In this document: one piece after another, positions 1 to 9,306 of the stretch | Layout of the letters: each line of letters begins with the position of its first letter | How positions within the stretch are numbered: the stretch's first letter is position 1 | DNA from: Deltaproteobacteria bacterium | GTDB taxonomy: Bacteria; Myxococcota_A; Polyangia; Polyangiales; Ga0077539 | Assembly: GCA_016704445.1 (NCBI GenBank) | Contig: JADJAE010000043.1 | Coordinates: forward strand, 1 to 64,000 | DNA length: 64,000 bases | Direction: 5' to 3' | Translations under genes and position numbers: made by a program | Notes under the pieces: generated by a model | Seen by the model: only the letters and a program-made list of their open reading frames with translations | The model's database searches: none | Told to the model about the DNA's origin: nothing

Positions 1-144
1 ATCCTGAGCGGTGTCCCGAGGTGAACCGACCACGGCGGTGGAGGTGCGACCTCCGCGGACATGGACGCCCTGGATTGCAGCGCTTCCTTGGACTCCGCTC
101 GATGCGCTGCGCAGACTCGGCGGGCAGTGGACGCCCCGGAGTCG

Positions 145-1183
145 ATGACGGCGATCGGAGCCCCGGGCGACATCCTCGGCGGTCGGTACCGGCTGATCCG
201 CGAGCTGGGCCGCGGAGCGATGGGCGCCGTCTACGAGGCCGAGCACCTGCGCACGAGGCGCTGGGTGGCGCTCAGGGTGCTGCGCTCCGACCCGGCCGGC
301 GGGAGCGCGGAGACGATCACCCGCTTCGAGCGCGAGGCGAGGGTCGCGGAGCGGCTGCGGCACTCCAACGTGGTCGCCGTGCTCGATTGGGGCGACGACC
401 CGGAGCGGGGTGGCCTTCATCGTCCACGAGCTGCTGGCGGGAGGCGACCTGGGGCATTGCCTCCAGGCCGTGGGGACGCTCGCTCCTCGCGTGGCCCTGG
501 CGACGCTGCTCCCGGTGATGGACGCGCTTTCGGCCGCCCATGCGAGGGGGGTGTTCCACCGGGACGTGAAGCCGGAGAACATCTTCCTTCACGCGGGCTC
601 GTGGGGCGTGACGCCGAAGCTGAGGGGCTTCGGCCTCGCGACGGTCAGCTCCCTGGACGACGACCGCGGCGTCGACGGGCGCGAGGACGTCCTGTCGATG
701 GGGATGGTGCTCCGCCGGTGCCTGTCGACCCCGGAGGCGCACCCGGCGCTGCCGGCCGATCTGGTCGCAGCGATCGAGAGGGCCGTGGAGGACGACCGGG
801 AGCGGCGCTGGAGCTCGATGGAGGACTTCGCCGCGGCGCTGCGCGGGTGCGCGCTCTGGCAGGGGGTCGACGAGGCGCGCTCGCAGCGGTGGGTGGTGAA
901 CGCCCTGGGTGAGACGGCCGAGCCGCCGCCCACGATGGGGAGCGACGTCACGGCGCCGCTGACGGCGGTAGCGCCGAGGCGAGGCGGGCGCTGGAGACCG
1001 ATGGCGGCGATGGCGGCGATGGCGCTCGCGGGCGCGGCGGCGCTGTGGCCGGGAGAGCCCGCGGTGGAGCCGAGGACCGCGAGGCCGAGGGTGGAGGCGA
1101 GCGTCACGAGGGCCGAGAGACCGGCCGAGGAGCAAGAGCTAACGGCAGCGACGGTGGCGGCGGCGACGCCCCGACGGACGTAA
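145..1183 (+). pseudogene. Degenerate Ser/Thr protein kinase, frameshifted
   Basis: This is a Hanks-type protein kinase domain read in two frames. The first frame, from ATG 145, holds the glycine-rich loop (GRGAMGAVYEAEH). The second frame resumes at about 410 with AFIVHELL, then HRDVKPEN. One base appears to be missing in the G run at 406-410. Catalytic residues are also altered: the VAIK lysine is arginine (VALRVL) and the DFG aspartate is glycine (LRGFGLA). Only the HRD loop is intact. A hydrophobic stretch near 1000-1050 could be the usual transmembrane segment before a short extracytoplasmic tail. The combination of frameshift and lost ATP/Mg residues suggests a dead or pseudokinase gene. 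The GTG at 410 could look like a separate start, but it lies mid-domain. Confidence 0.8.
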
Positions 1184-1338
1184 GGGCCGCGACGGCGACG
1201 GCGGCGCTTCGTCGAGGAAGCGCGGCAGGTGAACCCGGTGATCCGGCGGGGTCAGGGGCTGAGGGCTCCGTCAGGCTGGGCGTCCGGGGTTCAACGGAGC
1301 GCCCATCATCGAGTAGGGCTGCGCGGGGCCGCTGGTCT

Positions 1339-1344
1339 TATGCT
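1339..1344 (+). promoter_or_regulatory. -10-like hexamer TATGCT before GTG 1355
   Basis: TATGCT is followed by CCGCGGCCCT and GTG 1355. It matches the TANNNT-CCGC-start pattern found before many genes in this window. It overlaps the alternative ATG 1340, so it favours 1355. Confidence 0.4.
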
Positions 1345-3037
1345 CCGCGGCCCTGTGTCCCCTCTCCCGCCACGACTCCGCGCGGCGCTCGCCGCAGCGA
1401 CCCCCGCGATCGCCCCGGTGATCATCGCCCTCTCGGCGCTCTCGCTGCTCGTCGTGAGCCTCTCCGAGCTCGGCTCGCACTTCCTCCGCTCTCCGCTCGC
1501 TCGCGACCCGGCGCAGTTCCAGTTCATCGCGTGGGCGATCTCCCGGGGCTCGGTCGACTACCGCGACCTGCGTGACATGAACGCCCCGCTCTCTCACGCC
1601 ATCCACTGGCTGTTCATGCACCTTGGCGGCCTCGACGAGGGGCGCTTCCGCCGCCTCGAGCTCGGGCTCCTCGTGGCCGCCGCGGGGGTCGCGGGGTGGT
1701 TCCTCCCCCGGCTCGCTCGCTCCGTCGCGCTGCGCCTCGTGGCCTCGCTGGGCGTCGTCGCCGTGGTGGTCGCGGAGTACCTCCGAACCTTCCCCTGGCA
1801 CCTCTCCCAGCGCGACGGGATGGCCCTGTGGTTCGTGCTCCCGGCGACCGCCCTCGGAGCCTATGCGCTCGACGACGCGCCCGCCGCATGGCGACGACGC
1901 GCCCTGCTCTCGGCCGGCGCGCTCATCGGGCTCGCCACCACGCTCAAGCCCTTCTTCGGCCTGATGGGAGTCCCGCTGATGGTCGGGGCGCTCGTGGTGC
2001 TCCCTCGCGACCAGCGCCTCCGCGCGGCCCTTCACCTCCTGCTCGGCGGCCTCGCCGGAACCCTCCCCGCCCTCCTCTTCACCCTCCTCCTGGGCAGCCT
2101 CCCGGACTACCTCCACGAGGGCTTCGTCAACGGCCCGCTCTTCTACAAGGGCATCTACGACCGCCCCCTGCGCGACATCCTCCAGGACCCGATGGAGCCC
2201 TTCCACTGGCTCCGCGCGGGCGTCGCCTCGACGGTGCTGGGCCTCGCCCTCCTCGGCCTCGGAGCCCTTCCCCGGCGGGACCTCCCCCTGCTCCTCGCCC
2301 CCGCCGTGGCCGTGGCCATCGTGCTCATCCAGCACAAGGGCTTCGCCTACCACGTGCACCTCGCGACCGGCGTCACGCTGCTGCTCTGGGTGCACCTGCT
2401 CCTCACGGCGGTCGAGCGCACTCCTCCGAGGGTGCTCCCCTCGCTGGCGGTGGGCCTCGCCGGGGCGTCGCTGGCGCTCTGGTCCGCGAGCCTGCTTCGG
2501 AGCAGCGCGCTGCTGCTGCCCGAGTGCCTGGAGTACGAGCGCATCGCCGACGGCGACCTCGCCTCGCTGCCCCCCGGCCCCGCGCTCCGCATCCCCGACT
2601 ACTTCCCCCGCGAGCTGCGCCTGGGCGCCTCGTGGCTGCGCGCGCACACCCCGCCCGACTCGCGGATCTACGTCTACGGCCACGACGTGTCGATCCTGCT
2701 GTACGCCCGCCGCCGGCCCGCGACCGCGACGCTGGGCAGCGCGGGCATCGACCTCGCGGGGCTGCTGATCCCGCCGCAGCGCGCCGGCCTCCCGGCGGAC
2801 AGGGTGCGGGGCCTCGAGGCGATACAGCGACGCAACATCGACGACGAGCTGCAGCGCCTCCGGAGGGACGGCGCGGCGGCCTGCGTGCTCATCGACCGCT
2901 CGCCCTGGATGACCGAGCCCACCGCCCTCGACGACCTGCAGCGCCACGCCCCGGCGCTCGCGGAGCACGTGCTCACCCGCTACGTCGAGGCGGCGAACTT
3001 CGGCCCGGTGCACATCTGGATCCCGAAGGAGCGCTGA
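1340..3037 (+). CDS. GT-C-like polytopic membrane glycosyltransferase
   Basis: About 565 residues with roughly ten hydrophobic segments and a soluble C-terminal third. The first extracytoplasmic loop contains an acidic cluster (RDPAQFQFIAWAISRG, then VDYRDLRDMNAPL), the usual arrangement in lipid-linked-sugar glycosyltransferases of the PMT/ArnT type (GT-C fold). Substrate is unknown; transfer of a sugar from a polyprenyl phosphate donor at the outer face of the membrane is the family role. Start: ATG 1340 is used here, but a promoter-like hexamer at 1339-1344 overlaps it and points to GTG 1355 (VSPLPPRL) as the true, leaderless start. An upstream ATG at 1229 would add an unlikely basic leader. 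It stands alone, with 64 bp to the next gene. Confidence 0.7.
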   Translation: MLRGPVSPLPPRLRAALAAATPAIAPVIIALSALSLLVVSLSELGSHFLRSPLARDPAQFQFIAWAISRGSVDYRDLRDMNAPLSHAIHWLFMHLGGLDEGRFRRLELGLLVAAAGVAGWFLPRLARSVALRLVASLGVVAVVVAEYLRTFPWHLSQRDGMALWFVLPATALGAYALDDAPAAWRRRALLSAGALIGLATTLKPFFGLMGVPLMVGALVVLPRDQRLRAALHLLLGGLAGTLPALLFTLLLGSLPDYLHEGFVNGPLFYKGIYDRPLRDILQDPMEPFHWLRAGVASTVLGLALLGLGALPRRDLPLLLAPAVAVAIVLIQHKGFAYHVHLATGVTLLLWVHLLLTAVERTPPRVLPSLAVGLAGASLALWSASLLRSSALLLPECLEYERIADGDLASLPPGPALRIPDYFPRELRLGASWLRAHTPPDSRIYVYGHDVSILLYARRRPATATLGSAGIDLAGLLIPPQRAGLPADRVRGLEAIQRRNIDDELQRLRRDGAAACVLIDRSPWMTEPTALDDLQRHAPALAEHVLTRYVEAANFGPVHIWIPKER

Positions 3038-3101
3038 GCCCGCTTGACGCCTTCGCCCTGGGGCCACAAACGCCTGGATTCCACCCATCGAGGCGCTTCC
3101 C

Positions 3102-4730
3102 ATGGCCGAGACATCGACGCTGCAGTGTGACTTCGACCGGGTGATGTCCCCGGCGCACCAGGCCCGCTTCATCGCCGAGGTGGCCTGGCGAGACCGCGAC
3201 GGGATGCGCCTCGATGACACCGACCTGCGAGAGCGCTTCGCCCCCCGCTTCGCGCAGCTCCGCGCGATGGAGGTCTGGGGCGAGGTCGAGTCCGTGCTCC
3301 GGCGCTACGTCCGCTCGGCCGTCCCTGCGCCGAGGCGCAGCGAGCGGGCGTTCTGGAGCTGCGCCTGCCTCCCGGAGTCCGACGAGGCGCTGGTGCTGGC
3401 GCGCATCGACGTGGGCAACGGCGAGGTCTGCACCGTCACCGCCGACGACTCGCTCACCTTCTCCTTCCGGCTGGGCTTGAACCCCCTCGACCTCCCCCGC
3501 TTCGCCACGCGCCCCGGGCTCTCCGTGGCCGACCTCCGCACCCGCTCCGACGGCGACATCGAGGTGGTGCTGAGCGCGGTCGGAGGCGACGCCGCGATGG
3601 GCCTCTTCGACGACGAGGTCATCGTGCGGGGGATGCGGCGCTTCACCCTGGCCCTCGCTCGCCAGGGTCCCTGCTCCAGCGGCCACTGGCACAGCCTCCA
3701 GCTCGCCGATGTGCTGCTCTCCGAGCCCGAGCTGCCGCCCTCTCCCTCGCCTGGCGACGCCGTCTACCGCGACCCCTCCGTCCCGCCGCCGCCCGCCCCC
3801 ATCGACGACGCGATCGCCGAGGTCGACCGCCTGCTCGCCGCCTCGCACTACGCGGAGGCGCGCGAGGCCCTGGTGACGGCGCTCTCCCTCCGGGGCTCGG
3901 AGCTCGCCGACGCCGTCGACCCCGAGCACGGCGCCTCGGCCCTCGACCGGGCGGCCGCCGCGCTGGCCGAGCTGGTGGGCGCCCTCCCCGACGACGACGC
4001 GGCGGTGCTCTCGTGGGTGCCGCGCGCCAGGCTTCTGGGAGACGCGGGCGCCGCGGTCTACAACGACCTGCTGGTGCTTGCCGGGCGCTTCCACCGCCGC
4101 GCGGAGAGGCCCGCTCGCGGCATCGAGTTCGTCGCCCGCGCCCTCGGGCAGCTCGAAGAGCGCCACCCCTCCATCGCGCTGCTGCTCATCGAGCTCGCCC
4201 GCTGCTACACCGCGCTCGGCGACGGCGACGCCGCGAGCGCCCACCTCGCCGTCGCGCTGCGCCACGCCGACGCCGAGCCCGCTCTCTCGACGCGCCTCGC
4301 CGCCCGCGCCTCGCTCGCCGAGCGTCACCTCCGGGCGGGCGACCTCACCCCCGCGGCGAGGAGCCTCGCCGACGCCCTCGACCTCGCGAGGGTGCACGGC
4401 CGCGCCTCGCTGCTCCCCCACCTCCTGGCGCCGCTCGGGTGGTGCGACGAGCGTCGAGGGGCGCTCTCCGACGCCGTCGCCCACTACGCCGAGGCGCTCG
4501 CCCTGCTCGACGACGACGCCCCGCCGGGGCTGCGCCGGGGGGTGCTCGCGGGGCTGGTGCGCTGCCACGACCGGCGTGGCGAGACCGCGGCGGCGGACGC
4601 GTACCTGCGCCGCGCCGAGGCCATGACGGAGAGCGCGTGGCCGGGTGAGCGGGGATGGCCCTTCGAGCCCCTCATCGACGCCTGTCTGGCCACGACCGCT
4701 CCGTCGCAGCACCATGCTCCGCCAGCATGA
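3102..4730 (+). CDS. TPR protein with unknown N-terminal domain
   Basis: A 542-residue soluble protein. Residues 1-215 form a domain I do not recognise (starting TLQCDFDRVM, with a WSCACLP segment). After a Pro-rich linker at about 210-230, the rest is alpha-helical with several TPR-like helix pairs (ALGQLEERHPSIALLLIELA; AHYAEALALL). No signal peptide or membrane segment is visible. The stop codon overlaps the start of the downstream sirtuin (ATGA at 4727-4730), so the two are very probably translationally coupled. A role as a partner or scaffold of the deacetylase is inference only. Confidence 0.75.
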   Translation: MAETSTLQCDFDRVMSPAHQARFIAEVAWRDRDGMRLDDTDLRERFAPRFAQLRAMEVWGEVESVLRRYVRSAVPAPRRSERAFWSCACLPESDEALVLARIDVGNGEVCTVTADDSLTFSFRLGLNPLDLPRFATRPGLSVADLRTRSDGDIEVVLSAVGGDAAMGLFDDEVIVRGMRRFTLALARQGPCSSGHWHSLQLADVLLSEPELPPSPSPGDAVYRDPSVPPPPAPIDDAIAEVDRLLAASHYAEAREALVTALSLRGSELADAVDPEHGASALDRAAAALAELVGALPDDDAAVLSWVPRARLLGDAGAAVYNDLLVLAGRFHRRAERPARGIEFVARALGQLEERHPSIALLLIELARCYTALGDGDAASAHLAVALRHADAEPALSTRLAARASLAERHLRAGDLTPAARSLADALDLARVHGRASLLPHLLAPLGWCDERRGALSDAVAHYAEALALLDDDAPPGLRRGVLAGLVRCHDRRGETAAADAYLRRAEAMTESAWPGERGWPFEPLIDACLATTAPSQHHAPPA

Positions 4731-5551
4731 CCCACCACCCCGATGACCTCGTGCGGCTGCTCGAAGGACGCCGCGTGTGCGCGCTCACCGGCGCGGGCAT
4801 CTCCACCGACTCGGGCATCCCCGACTACCGCGGCCCGTTGACGCGGGCGAAGGCGCGCAACCCGATACAGCACCGGGCGTTCATCACCGACCCGGCGACC
4901 CGGGCCCGCTACTGGGCTCGCAGCACGCTGGGCTGGCCGAGCTTTCGCGCCTTCGAGCCCAACGCGGCGCACCACGCCTTCTCGGCCCTGGAGCGCGGGG
5001 GACGGCTCACTGGACTGCTCACGCAGAACGTCGACCGGCTCCACCGCAAGGCAGGCAGCCGCGACGTGATCGAGCTCCACGGGGCGCTCGCCGAGGCCCG
5101 CTGCCTCGAGTGCGGGGCCATCGAGGACCGCGACGCACTGCAGCGCCGGCTGCTGGCGCTCAACCCTGGAGCGGGGGAGCGAGCCCACACGCTGGCGCCC
5201 GACGGGGACGCGGACCTCGACCCTGCGACGGTGGCGGGCTTCGCGGTTCCGGGCTGCGTGGAGTGCGGCGGGGTGCTGAAGCCCGACGTGGTGTTCTTCG
5301 GGGACAACGTCCCGAAGCCCAGGGTGGAGGAGGCCTTCGCGCGCCTCGACGCGGCCGACGCGCTGCTGGTGGCGGGGTCTTCGCTGACGGTGCTCTCGGG
5401 CTACCGCTTCGTGCTGCGGGCCGTGGCGCGGGGCATCCCGGTGGCCATCGTGAACCTGGGCGAGAGCCGCGGCGACGAGCACGCGACGGTGAGGGTGGAC
5501 GCGCCCGCGGGCGTGGTGCTGCCCCGGCTGGCGGCGGCGCTCAGCCCGTGA
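4727..5551 (+). CDS. NAD-dependent protein deacylase (sirtuin)
   Basis: A 274-residue sirtuin that removes acyl groups from protein lysines using NAD+. The NAD-binding GAGISTDSGIPDYRG motif is at residues 22-36, TQNVDRLHRKAG at 99-110, catalytic His118 lies in ELHG, and the zinc site is C126xxC129...C177xxC180. KPDVVFFGD and AGSSLTV complete the Rossmann part. The GAGISTDSGIPDYRG and TQNVDRLH forms resemble the SIRT4-like (class II) branch. ATG 4727 overlaps the stop of the TPR gene and is preferred over the in-frame ATG 4655. The 3' end overlaps the convergent aldo/keto reductase gene by 11 bp. Confidence 0.93.
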   Translation: MTHHPDDLVRLLEGRRVCALTGAGISTDSGIPDYRGPLTRAKARNPIQHRAFITDPATRARYWARSTLGWPSFRAFEPNAAHHAFSALERGGRLTGLLTQNVDRLHRKAGSRDVIELHGALAEARCLECGAIEDRDALQRRLLALNPGAGERAHTLAPDGDADLDPATVAGFAVPGCVECGGVLKPDVVFFGDNVPKPRVEEAFARLDAADALLVAGSSLTVLSGYRFVLRAVARGIPVAIVNLGESRGDEHATVRVDAPAGVVLPRLAAALSP

Positions 5552-6506
5552 GCGCGGCGTCGATGCGGGCCATGACCTCGTCGGTGAGCTTCGGCAGCAC
5601 GTCCATGGCGCGGAGGTTCTCGGTCACCTGCGAGGCGCGGCTCGCGCCCGTGATCACGGTGCTCACGCTGGGGTTCTTCACGCACCACGCGATGGAGAGC
5701 TGCGCCAGGGTGCAGCCCAGCGACTCCGCCACCGGCAGCAGCCGACGCACCTTCTCGGTGCTGTCGGGGTTCACCAGATCCTTCTGGAGCCACTCGTATC
5801 CCTTGAGCGTGCCTCGCGACCCCTCGGGGATGCCGTCGAGGTACTTGCCGGTGAGCAGCCCGGAGGCCAGCGGCGACCAGGTCGTGGTGCCCATGCCGAG
5901 GTCGCGGTAGAGCGGACCGTACTCGTCCTCGACGCGCTCTCGGTGCAGCAGGTTGTACTGCGGCTGCTCGACCACCGGGCGGTGCAGCCGCCAGCGGTCG
6001 GCGAAGTCCCACGCCTCGCGAAACTCCGCGGCGCTCCACTCGCTGGTACCCCAGTAGTGGGTCTGCCCCCGGGAGACGAGCTCGTGCATGGCCAGCACGG
6101 TCTCGTCGACGGGCGTCTCGGGGTCGGCGCGGTGGCAGAACACGATGTCGACGTGGGAGAGACCGAAGCGCTCCAGCGAGGCGCCCATGGCCTCGATGAG
6201 GTACTTGCGGTTGAGGGTGTTCTGCTCGTTGGGGCCCTTGTTGAGCCCCCAGAAGAACTTCGTCGACACCACGTAGGACGACCGCCGCCAGCCCAGCTTG
6301 CGCAGCGACTGCCCCATCACCCGCTCTGACTCTCCGCGGGCGTAGACCTCGGCGTTGTCGAAGAAGTTCACCCCGCCCTCGCGCGCGGCCTTCATGCACT
6401 CCGTGGCGAGGTCTTCGTCGAGCTGATTGGAGAAGGTCACCCACGACCCGAAGGAGAGCGCGGAGAGCTTGAGGCCGCTGCGGCCCATGCGTCGGTATTC
6501 CATCAT
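5541..6506 (-). CDS. Aldo/keto reductase, Kv-beta/YghZ-like
   Basis: A 321-residue NADPH-dependent oxidoreductase with a TIM-barrel fold. The catalytic tetrad is visible: Asp50 and Tyr55 (NFFDNAEVYARG), Lys83 (VSTKFFWG) and His125 (VDIVFCHRAD). The C-terminal cofactor segment ITGASRASQ is of the potassium-channel beta-subunit type. Start: two adjacent ATGs at 6506 and 6503 (MMEYRRMGRSGLKLS), matching the family N-terminus; the longer ORF start at 6542 is not needed. It is convergent with the sirtuin, overlapping by 11 bp. The substrate is not predictable, probably small aldehydes or ketones. Confidence 0.9.
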   Translation of the reverse strand: MMEYRRMGRSGLKLSALSFGSWVTFSNQLDEDLATECMKAAREGGVNFFDNAEVYARGESERVMGQSLRKLGWRRSSYVVSTKFFWGLNKGPNEQNTLNRKYLIEAMGASLERFGLSHVDIVFCHRADPETPVDETVLAMHELVSRGQTHYWGTSEWSAAEFREAWDFADRWRLHRPVVEQPQYNLLHRERVEDEYGPLYRDLGMGTTTWSPLASGLLTGKYLDGIPEGSRGTLKGYEWLQKDLVNPDSTEKVRRLLPVAESLGCTLAQLSIAWCVKNPSVSTVITGASRASQVTENLRAMDVLPKLTDEVMARIDAALTG

Positions 6507-6584
6507 GGGCGCGAGTGTGGAGTCGCCGCGCGCCGGTGTCATCGCCCCTGGCTACGGGCCAGGCTCTGTCTGACGAAGCTGGGT

Positions 6585-7195
6585 CGTGGTGCTGCGAGGT
6601 CGGGGGCCCCCTTCCCCGCTGCCGCGCGCCCTGACCCCGCCTCGGCCCCGTTCGGCACACATCTCACGATTCGCCTGGATTTCAGGCCGATGCGTGCGAT
6701 GGATGGCGGTGCCCGCTGTGCCCGCGGGTTGGAAACCCTTTCCCTTCTACACATCGTTGGAGCGTGGCAGCCCGCCGCGTCGCTGGGGTTCGGGCGTTGG
6801 CCCTCACCCCAGGCAATAACAGGATGGCGCCCCGGGCATTGCCCGGGGCTGTCGGCAGGGACGCCGATTCGTTCCAGCCCTCGCGGCCTCGATCGAAGCT
6901 TCCGGAGGGTCCATGGAGTTTCGGTTCGACGGCCCCGGCAATGCCCAGGGCGCCGTCCTGTTATTGCCTGGCGGGAGGGCCAACGCCCGAACTCCAGTGA
7001 CGCGGCGGGCTGCACCCCGTCCGAGATCTGTAGAAGCGATAGGGTTTCAACCCGCGGGCACAGCGGGCACCGCCATCCATCGCACGCATCGGCCTGAAAT
7101 CCAGGCGAATCGTGAGATGTGTCCTGAACGGGGCCGAGGCGGGGTCAGGGCGCACGGCAGCGGGGAAGGGGGCACCTCCACCTCGCACCGACCAG
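6585..7195. repeat. 611-bp palindromic repeat element (REP pair)
   Basis: Two arms of nearly 300 bp are near-perfect inverted copies centred at about 6890. The arms include an identical stretch of Pro/Gly/Arg-coding-like sequence (outer parts at 6600-6740 and 7045-7185), which is not a real gene. Each arm carries a 30-nt hairpin (6783-6812 and 6968-6997) of the form CTGGGG-ttc-GGGC-gttg-GCCC-tca-CCCCAG, followed by GCAATAACAGGATGGC and a GCCCCGGGC hairpin. The same units bound the transposase gene at 20.0 kb. It fills the otherwise gene-free interval 6507-7218 and looks like a non-autonomous copy of that family. Confidence 0.85.
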
Positions 7196-7218
7196 CTCCG
7201 CCTTCGATAGACAGACCC

Positions 7219-8364
7219 TCAGGGGTCCGCGGGGCCGTCGTTGAAGACGACCGCGCGCACGTGGGCCAGCGTGGCGAGCGTGAGCAGGTTGCGGACGTTG
7301 TACCCATAGGCCAGCGCCGCGGGGGTGAAGTACGCCGCCTCCGGGCCGCCGCCGGGGAGGCGATAGAGGCTCGGGTGCACGCGGTCCTCGCTGACGCCGC
7401 GGCCGGGCAGCGGCTGGAGCGCGGCCCAGTAGTCGACGAGGGGAATGCGCTGCGCGGCGGCCACCTCGCGGACGGCCGCGACGAAGGACGGCCCCAGCGC
7501 CACCGTCGTGGGCGAGTCCGTCCGATCGGGGATCGTGCTCAGCACCGGGATCACGTTGGCCGCCAGGATGATCTGCACCACGCGGGTGAGGTTGGCGCGG
7601 TAGGTCGCCAGCTCGGTGACCTCGACGTCCGCGCTGCCGAACATCACCACCGCGACCGCCGGGCGCAGCGCCGTGAGCTCCTGACGCAGCAGCGCCGCGC
7701 CGTCTTCCAGGCAGTGCCCGGCGGTCCATCCGGTCATCGCGGCGAGGCTCGGGCGATCGAAGCTGGAGTGCACCGCGTCGACGAGGGTGGCGTCGAAGTA
7801 CGCCCTCGTCGGCTCGAAGGCGTTGTAGCTGCCGAGGTTCCAGCTCGGCGTCCCCGAAGATGGACCGAAGTCCGTGAGGAAACTCTGCGACTCCGTGATG
7901 CTGTCGCCGATCTTGGCGAACACCGCGGCGCGCAGACCCGCCGCCTGCCCCCGGAGATACACCGCCCGCATCGCAGCCTTGAGCGTCGCGTCGATGCGCG
8001 GAACCCCCGTCACCCTCGGCAGGGCGACCACGTCCACCGGAGGCGGGCCCGCATCCCGAGGAGCGACCACGTCCACGAGAGCGACCACGTCCACGGGAGC
8101 GACGACATCCTCCGCCTCGACGACGTCCTCCACTTCGACGACGTCCTGATCGCTGGAGGTATCGATCGCTTCTACCTCGCTGCCGACGTCTGTCCCTGGC
8201 GTGGGAACGTCTCTCTCGTCTCCGGGCGGTCGAGGGAGCGGCTCGTCCTGCGTGGCGACATCCATTGGCGCGACCCCCATCAACGGGTCGCTGCCACACG
8301 CGGTCAGCGCCAGTGCCATCAGCACAGGCAACAGCCCACCCTTCCGTGTCGGCCATGGCTTCAT
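7219..8364 (-). CDS. Lipoprotein with SGNH/GDSL hydrolase domain
   Basis: A 381-residue exported protein with a lipoprotein signal (LALTAC, lipidated Cys23). A low-complexity Val/Asp-rich spacer at about residues 70-115 (repeats of DVVEVEDVVEAEDVV) leads to an SGNH hydrolase-like domain. This has AKIGDSITES (block I, Ser155 as nucleophile), a VMFGSADVEV segment where block III normally sits, and SEDRVHPS (block V Asp/His). The family includes lipases, esterases and carbohydrate esterases on the cell surface; the substrate is unknown. The start at 8364 puts the signal peptide at the N-terminus; 8382 is an alternative. Confidence 0.75.
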   Translation of the reverse strand: MKPWPTRKGGLLPVLMALALTACGSDPLMGVAPMDVATQDEPLPRPPGDERDVPTPGTDVGSEVEAIDTSSDQDVVEVEDVVEAEDVVAPVDVVALVDVVAPRDAGPPPVDVVALPRVTGVPRIDATLKAAMRAVYLRGQAAGLRAAVFAKIGDSITESQSFLTDFGPSSGTPSWNLGSYNAFEPTRAYFDATLVDAVHSSFDRPSLAAMTGWTAGHCLEDGAALLRQELTALRPAVAVVMFGSADVEVTELATYRANLTRVVQIILAANVIPVLSTIPDRTDSPTTVALGPSFVAAVREVAAAQRIPLVDYWAALQPLPGRGVSEDRVHPSLYRLPGGGPEAAYFTPAALAYGYNVRNLLTLATLAHVRAVVFNDGPADP

Positions 8365-8422
8365 GCACGCGGACCTAAGCAATCCACGTGCACGAGGAGG
8401 GAGGAGAAGAGCGGAGCCGGGA

Positions 8423-8932
8423 TCAGCGGTTGGTGGTGCCGGTCCTGGGGCGGGTGGGCGTCCTGGTCGTCGTGCCCGTCGAGGTGGGAGGCGTCACGGG
8501 GATCACGCCCGGCGAACCAGGGCTCGCCGTCGTGCCCGTCGTACCCGTCGTGCCCGTCGTGTCGCTGCCGGTCGCGCCGGTGTTCAGCGTGCTCGAGGCG
8601 CCGGGGGTGGTGGGATCCAGGTCCGTGGGGCTGAAGCCTCCCATCCCGGGACCGCCAGGCGGATAGGTGCCCGTCGCTCCCGGCGCGTTGGGGTTCGGGG
8701 TGTACGCGTTGGGGTAGTTGCCCATCGGGTCGGGCGAGGGCGCCGGCTGAGGGGTCGGCGTGCTGACAGGGGTCCCGAAGGACCCCATCCCGGTGCCGCC
8801 AGAGGTGATCTGCGCGGCGGGGCGGGTCATCGGCGGATAGGCGGTCGCAGGCTCGCTCGTGCCGCACGCCATCACGCCCACCAGGGCACCGGTCACCATC
8901 AGAACGGAAGCGATCCGAGTTCGGGTGTTCAT
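8423..8932 (-). CDS. Low-complexity Pro/Thr/Gly lipoprotein
   Basis: A 169-residue putative lipoprotein: signal MNTRTRIASVLMVTGALVGV followed by MAC, then a Pro, Gly, Thr, Asn-rich chain with no recognisable domain and a TGTTGTTGTT repeat. It is probably an unstructured surface protein. The start at ATG 8932 is decided by a strong Shine-Dalgarno AGGAGG (plus-strand CCTCCT at 8941-8946) with an 8-nt spacer; the TTG at 8938 would be only 2 nt from it. No function can be assigned. Confidence 0.65.
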   Translation of the reverse strand: MNTRTRIASVLMVTGALVGVMACGTSEPATAYPPMTRPAAQITSGGTGMGSFGTPVSTPTPQPAPSPDPMGNYPNAYTPNPNAPGATGTYPPGGPGMGGFSPTDLDPTTPGASSTLNTGATGSDTTGTTGTTGTTASPGSPGVIPVTPPTSTGTTTRTPTRPRTGTTNR

Positions 8933-9306
8933 GTCCAAGACCTCCTGTTGCCCGCCTCAGGTCCCTTCGAAGAGGGGATTGGGAGGGCTTCGCTGAGCCA
9001 TCCGAAGGCGTTCATGGTCCAGCCGCGACACGCGGCGGACGGATCCATCGGAGCAGGGGCCGTGCCTCCGAGGGCTTCCTCGCGACTTCACGACGGAATC
9101 CGCCAACTCCCCACCCCAGGAAGCGCTCCTGGCGATCGCGGCGATCTGCCCCTCTTGTGCCATGTACGCCACAACCACGGCGGCGCACCCACATCCCCAC
9201 GGGGCCAACGACCCTTCCCCATGATCAGCCGCATGCCTGACCCGCTCATTGCGGCCTCCGCCTCGACCGCCCGGGAGCCCTCCAGCTATGCGCAAGGACC
9301 CCCTCG
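8933..9306. other. Intergenic region, divergent promoters
   Basis: About 370 bp between two divergent genes. It holds the ribosome-binding site of the leftward lipoprotein (8941-8946) and an AAGGA about 9 nt before ATG 9307 of the protease. I see no gene, repeat or terminator in the middle. Confidence 0.5.

Noticed and set aside
410..1183. Independent kinase-like gene from GTG 410
   Set aside because: It would begin in the middle of the kinase N-lobe; the missing part is directly upstream in another frame.
2973..4715. Minus-strand ORF of 580 codons
   Set aside because: Antisense shadow of the TPR gene; composition typical of GC-rich non-coding frames.
6585..7195. Short ORFs in the palindrome with matching translations
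   Set aside because: The matching translations arise only because the DNA arms are inverted copies; no start signals or domains.
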